Assembly (NCBI RefSeq): GCF_023856365.1
Contig: NC_064542.1
Location: forward strand, 17,584,863-17,648,862
Origin: Brienomyrus brachyistius
Lineage: Eukaryota; Chordata; Actinopteri; Osteoglossiformes; Mormyridae
Length of the DNA: 64,000 nt
Direction of reading: 5' to 3'
The notes below the pieces were generated by a model, which did not search any database, had not been told where the DNA came from, and worked only from the letters and a program-made list of their open reading frames with translations. The translations under genes and the position numbers were made by a program. This document shows, piece after piece, positions 63,645-64,000 of this stretch (the first letter of the stretch is position 1; each line of letters starts with the position of its first letter).

Positions 63645-64000
63645 TATATTATGTTTAAATTATGTTGTGCTGGGGGTATCCATTGGGTGGCACGGCATGC
63701 TGGACCAGTGCCAGCCATGTAAATAGCCGGATCCCAGTCTGAGACAAAGTTGGTGACCAAAGATGGCAGGCGCTATTGTGCTCGTCGGGCAGTGAGGATT
63801 CTTGGCCTGCCAGTGAAAAGGAGCTGCAGTGCAACCCTCAGAGATAGCAGGCTGAGGCTACTCTGCTTGGCCGTGAGGAGGCATGCCACACTTGGGAGGC
63901 CCGGCTGGCTCAGTGAGCTGGACAAACAGTGGGAGTGGCTGTGTGAGTCCACAGAGAAGGAGATTTTCTGTGACATTACAGTAACAGATACACTAAAGGT
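63645..64000. other. GC-richer end segment, unassigned
   Basis: More GC-rich than its surroundings, but no reading frame or RNA was recognised on either strand. May be part of an element continuing to the right. Confidence 0.3.

Overview
The window is vertebrate genomic DNA, most likely from a ray-finned fish and probably a teleost. Three intron-rich genes carry GT-AG introns. The rest is tRNA- and 5S-derived SINEs, CR1/jockey-like LINE pieces, many TIR DNA transposons and MITEs, minisatellites and CA/AAT microsatellites. I cannot name the species.

All three genes lie on the minus strand, head to tail. From right to left they are pacs1 (CDS 61146 to 29199), klc2 (CDS 17495 to 10555) and the 5' half of a protein kinase D family gene (CDS from 8290, running off the left edge after exon 10 at 921). 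I rebuilt each by hand from splice sites and reading phase. pacs1 closes as 24 coding exons, 2700 nt, 899 aa. klc2 closes as 13 coding exons, 1860 nt, 619 aa. The kinase gene gives 10 in-phase exons and 440 aa. No plus-strand host gene was recognised.

Layout: 1-180 LINE tail; 921-8290 kinase gene; 8640-10554 likely klc2 3'UTR; 10555-17514 klc2 coding part; 17515-25113 klc2 5' intron full of hAT-like repeats; 25140-25570 CpG-rich promoter candidate; 25.6-29.2 kb intergenic DNA and pacs1 3'UTR; 29199-44465 pacs1 exons 2-24; 44466-60991 pacs1 intron 1, rich in repeats; 60992-61146 pacs1 exon 1 in a CpG-rich segment; 61.5-64 kb upstream flank.

The products are functionally related without forming one pathway. 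PACS1 sorts furin and other acidic-cluster cargo at the TGN and endosomes, KLC2 couples cargo to kinesin-1, and PKD enzymes act in vesicle fission at the TGN. The linkage matters: from memory, KLC1/PACS2/PRKD1 lie on human chromosome 14 and KLC2/PACS1 on 11q13, so a PKD gene here looks like the missing ohnolog partner.

The strongest unusual signal is a pair of minisatellites grown out of exon-intron junctions. A 67-bp repeat (13 regular copies plus older diverged ones) makes up nearly all of pacs1 intron 12 apart from one inserted transposon, and each unit copies the end of exon 12 with its 5' splice site. A 68-bp repeat (about 18 copies) abuts exon 2 of the kinase gene, and its units copy the 3' splice-site region.
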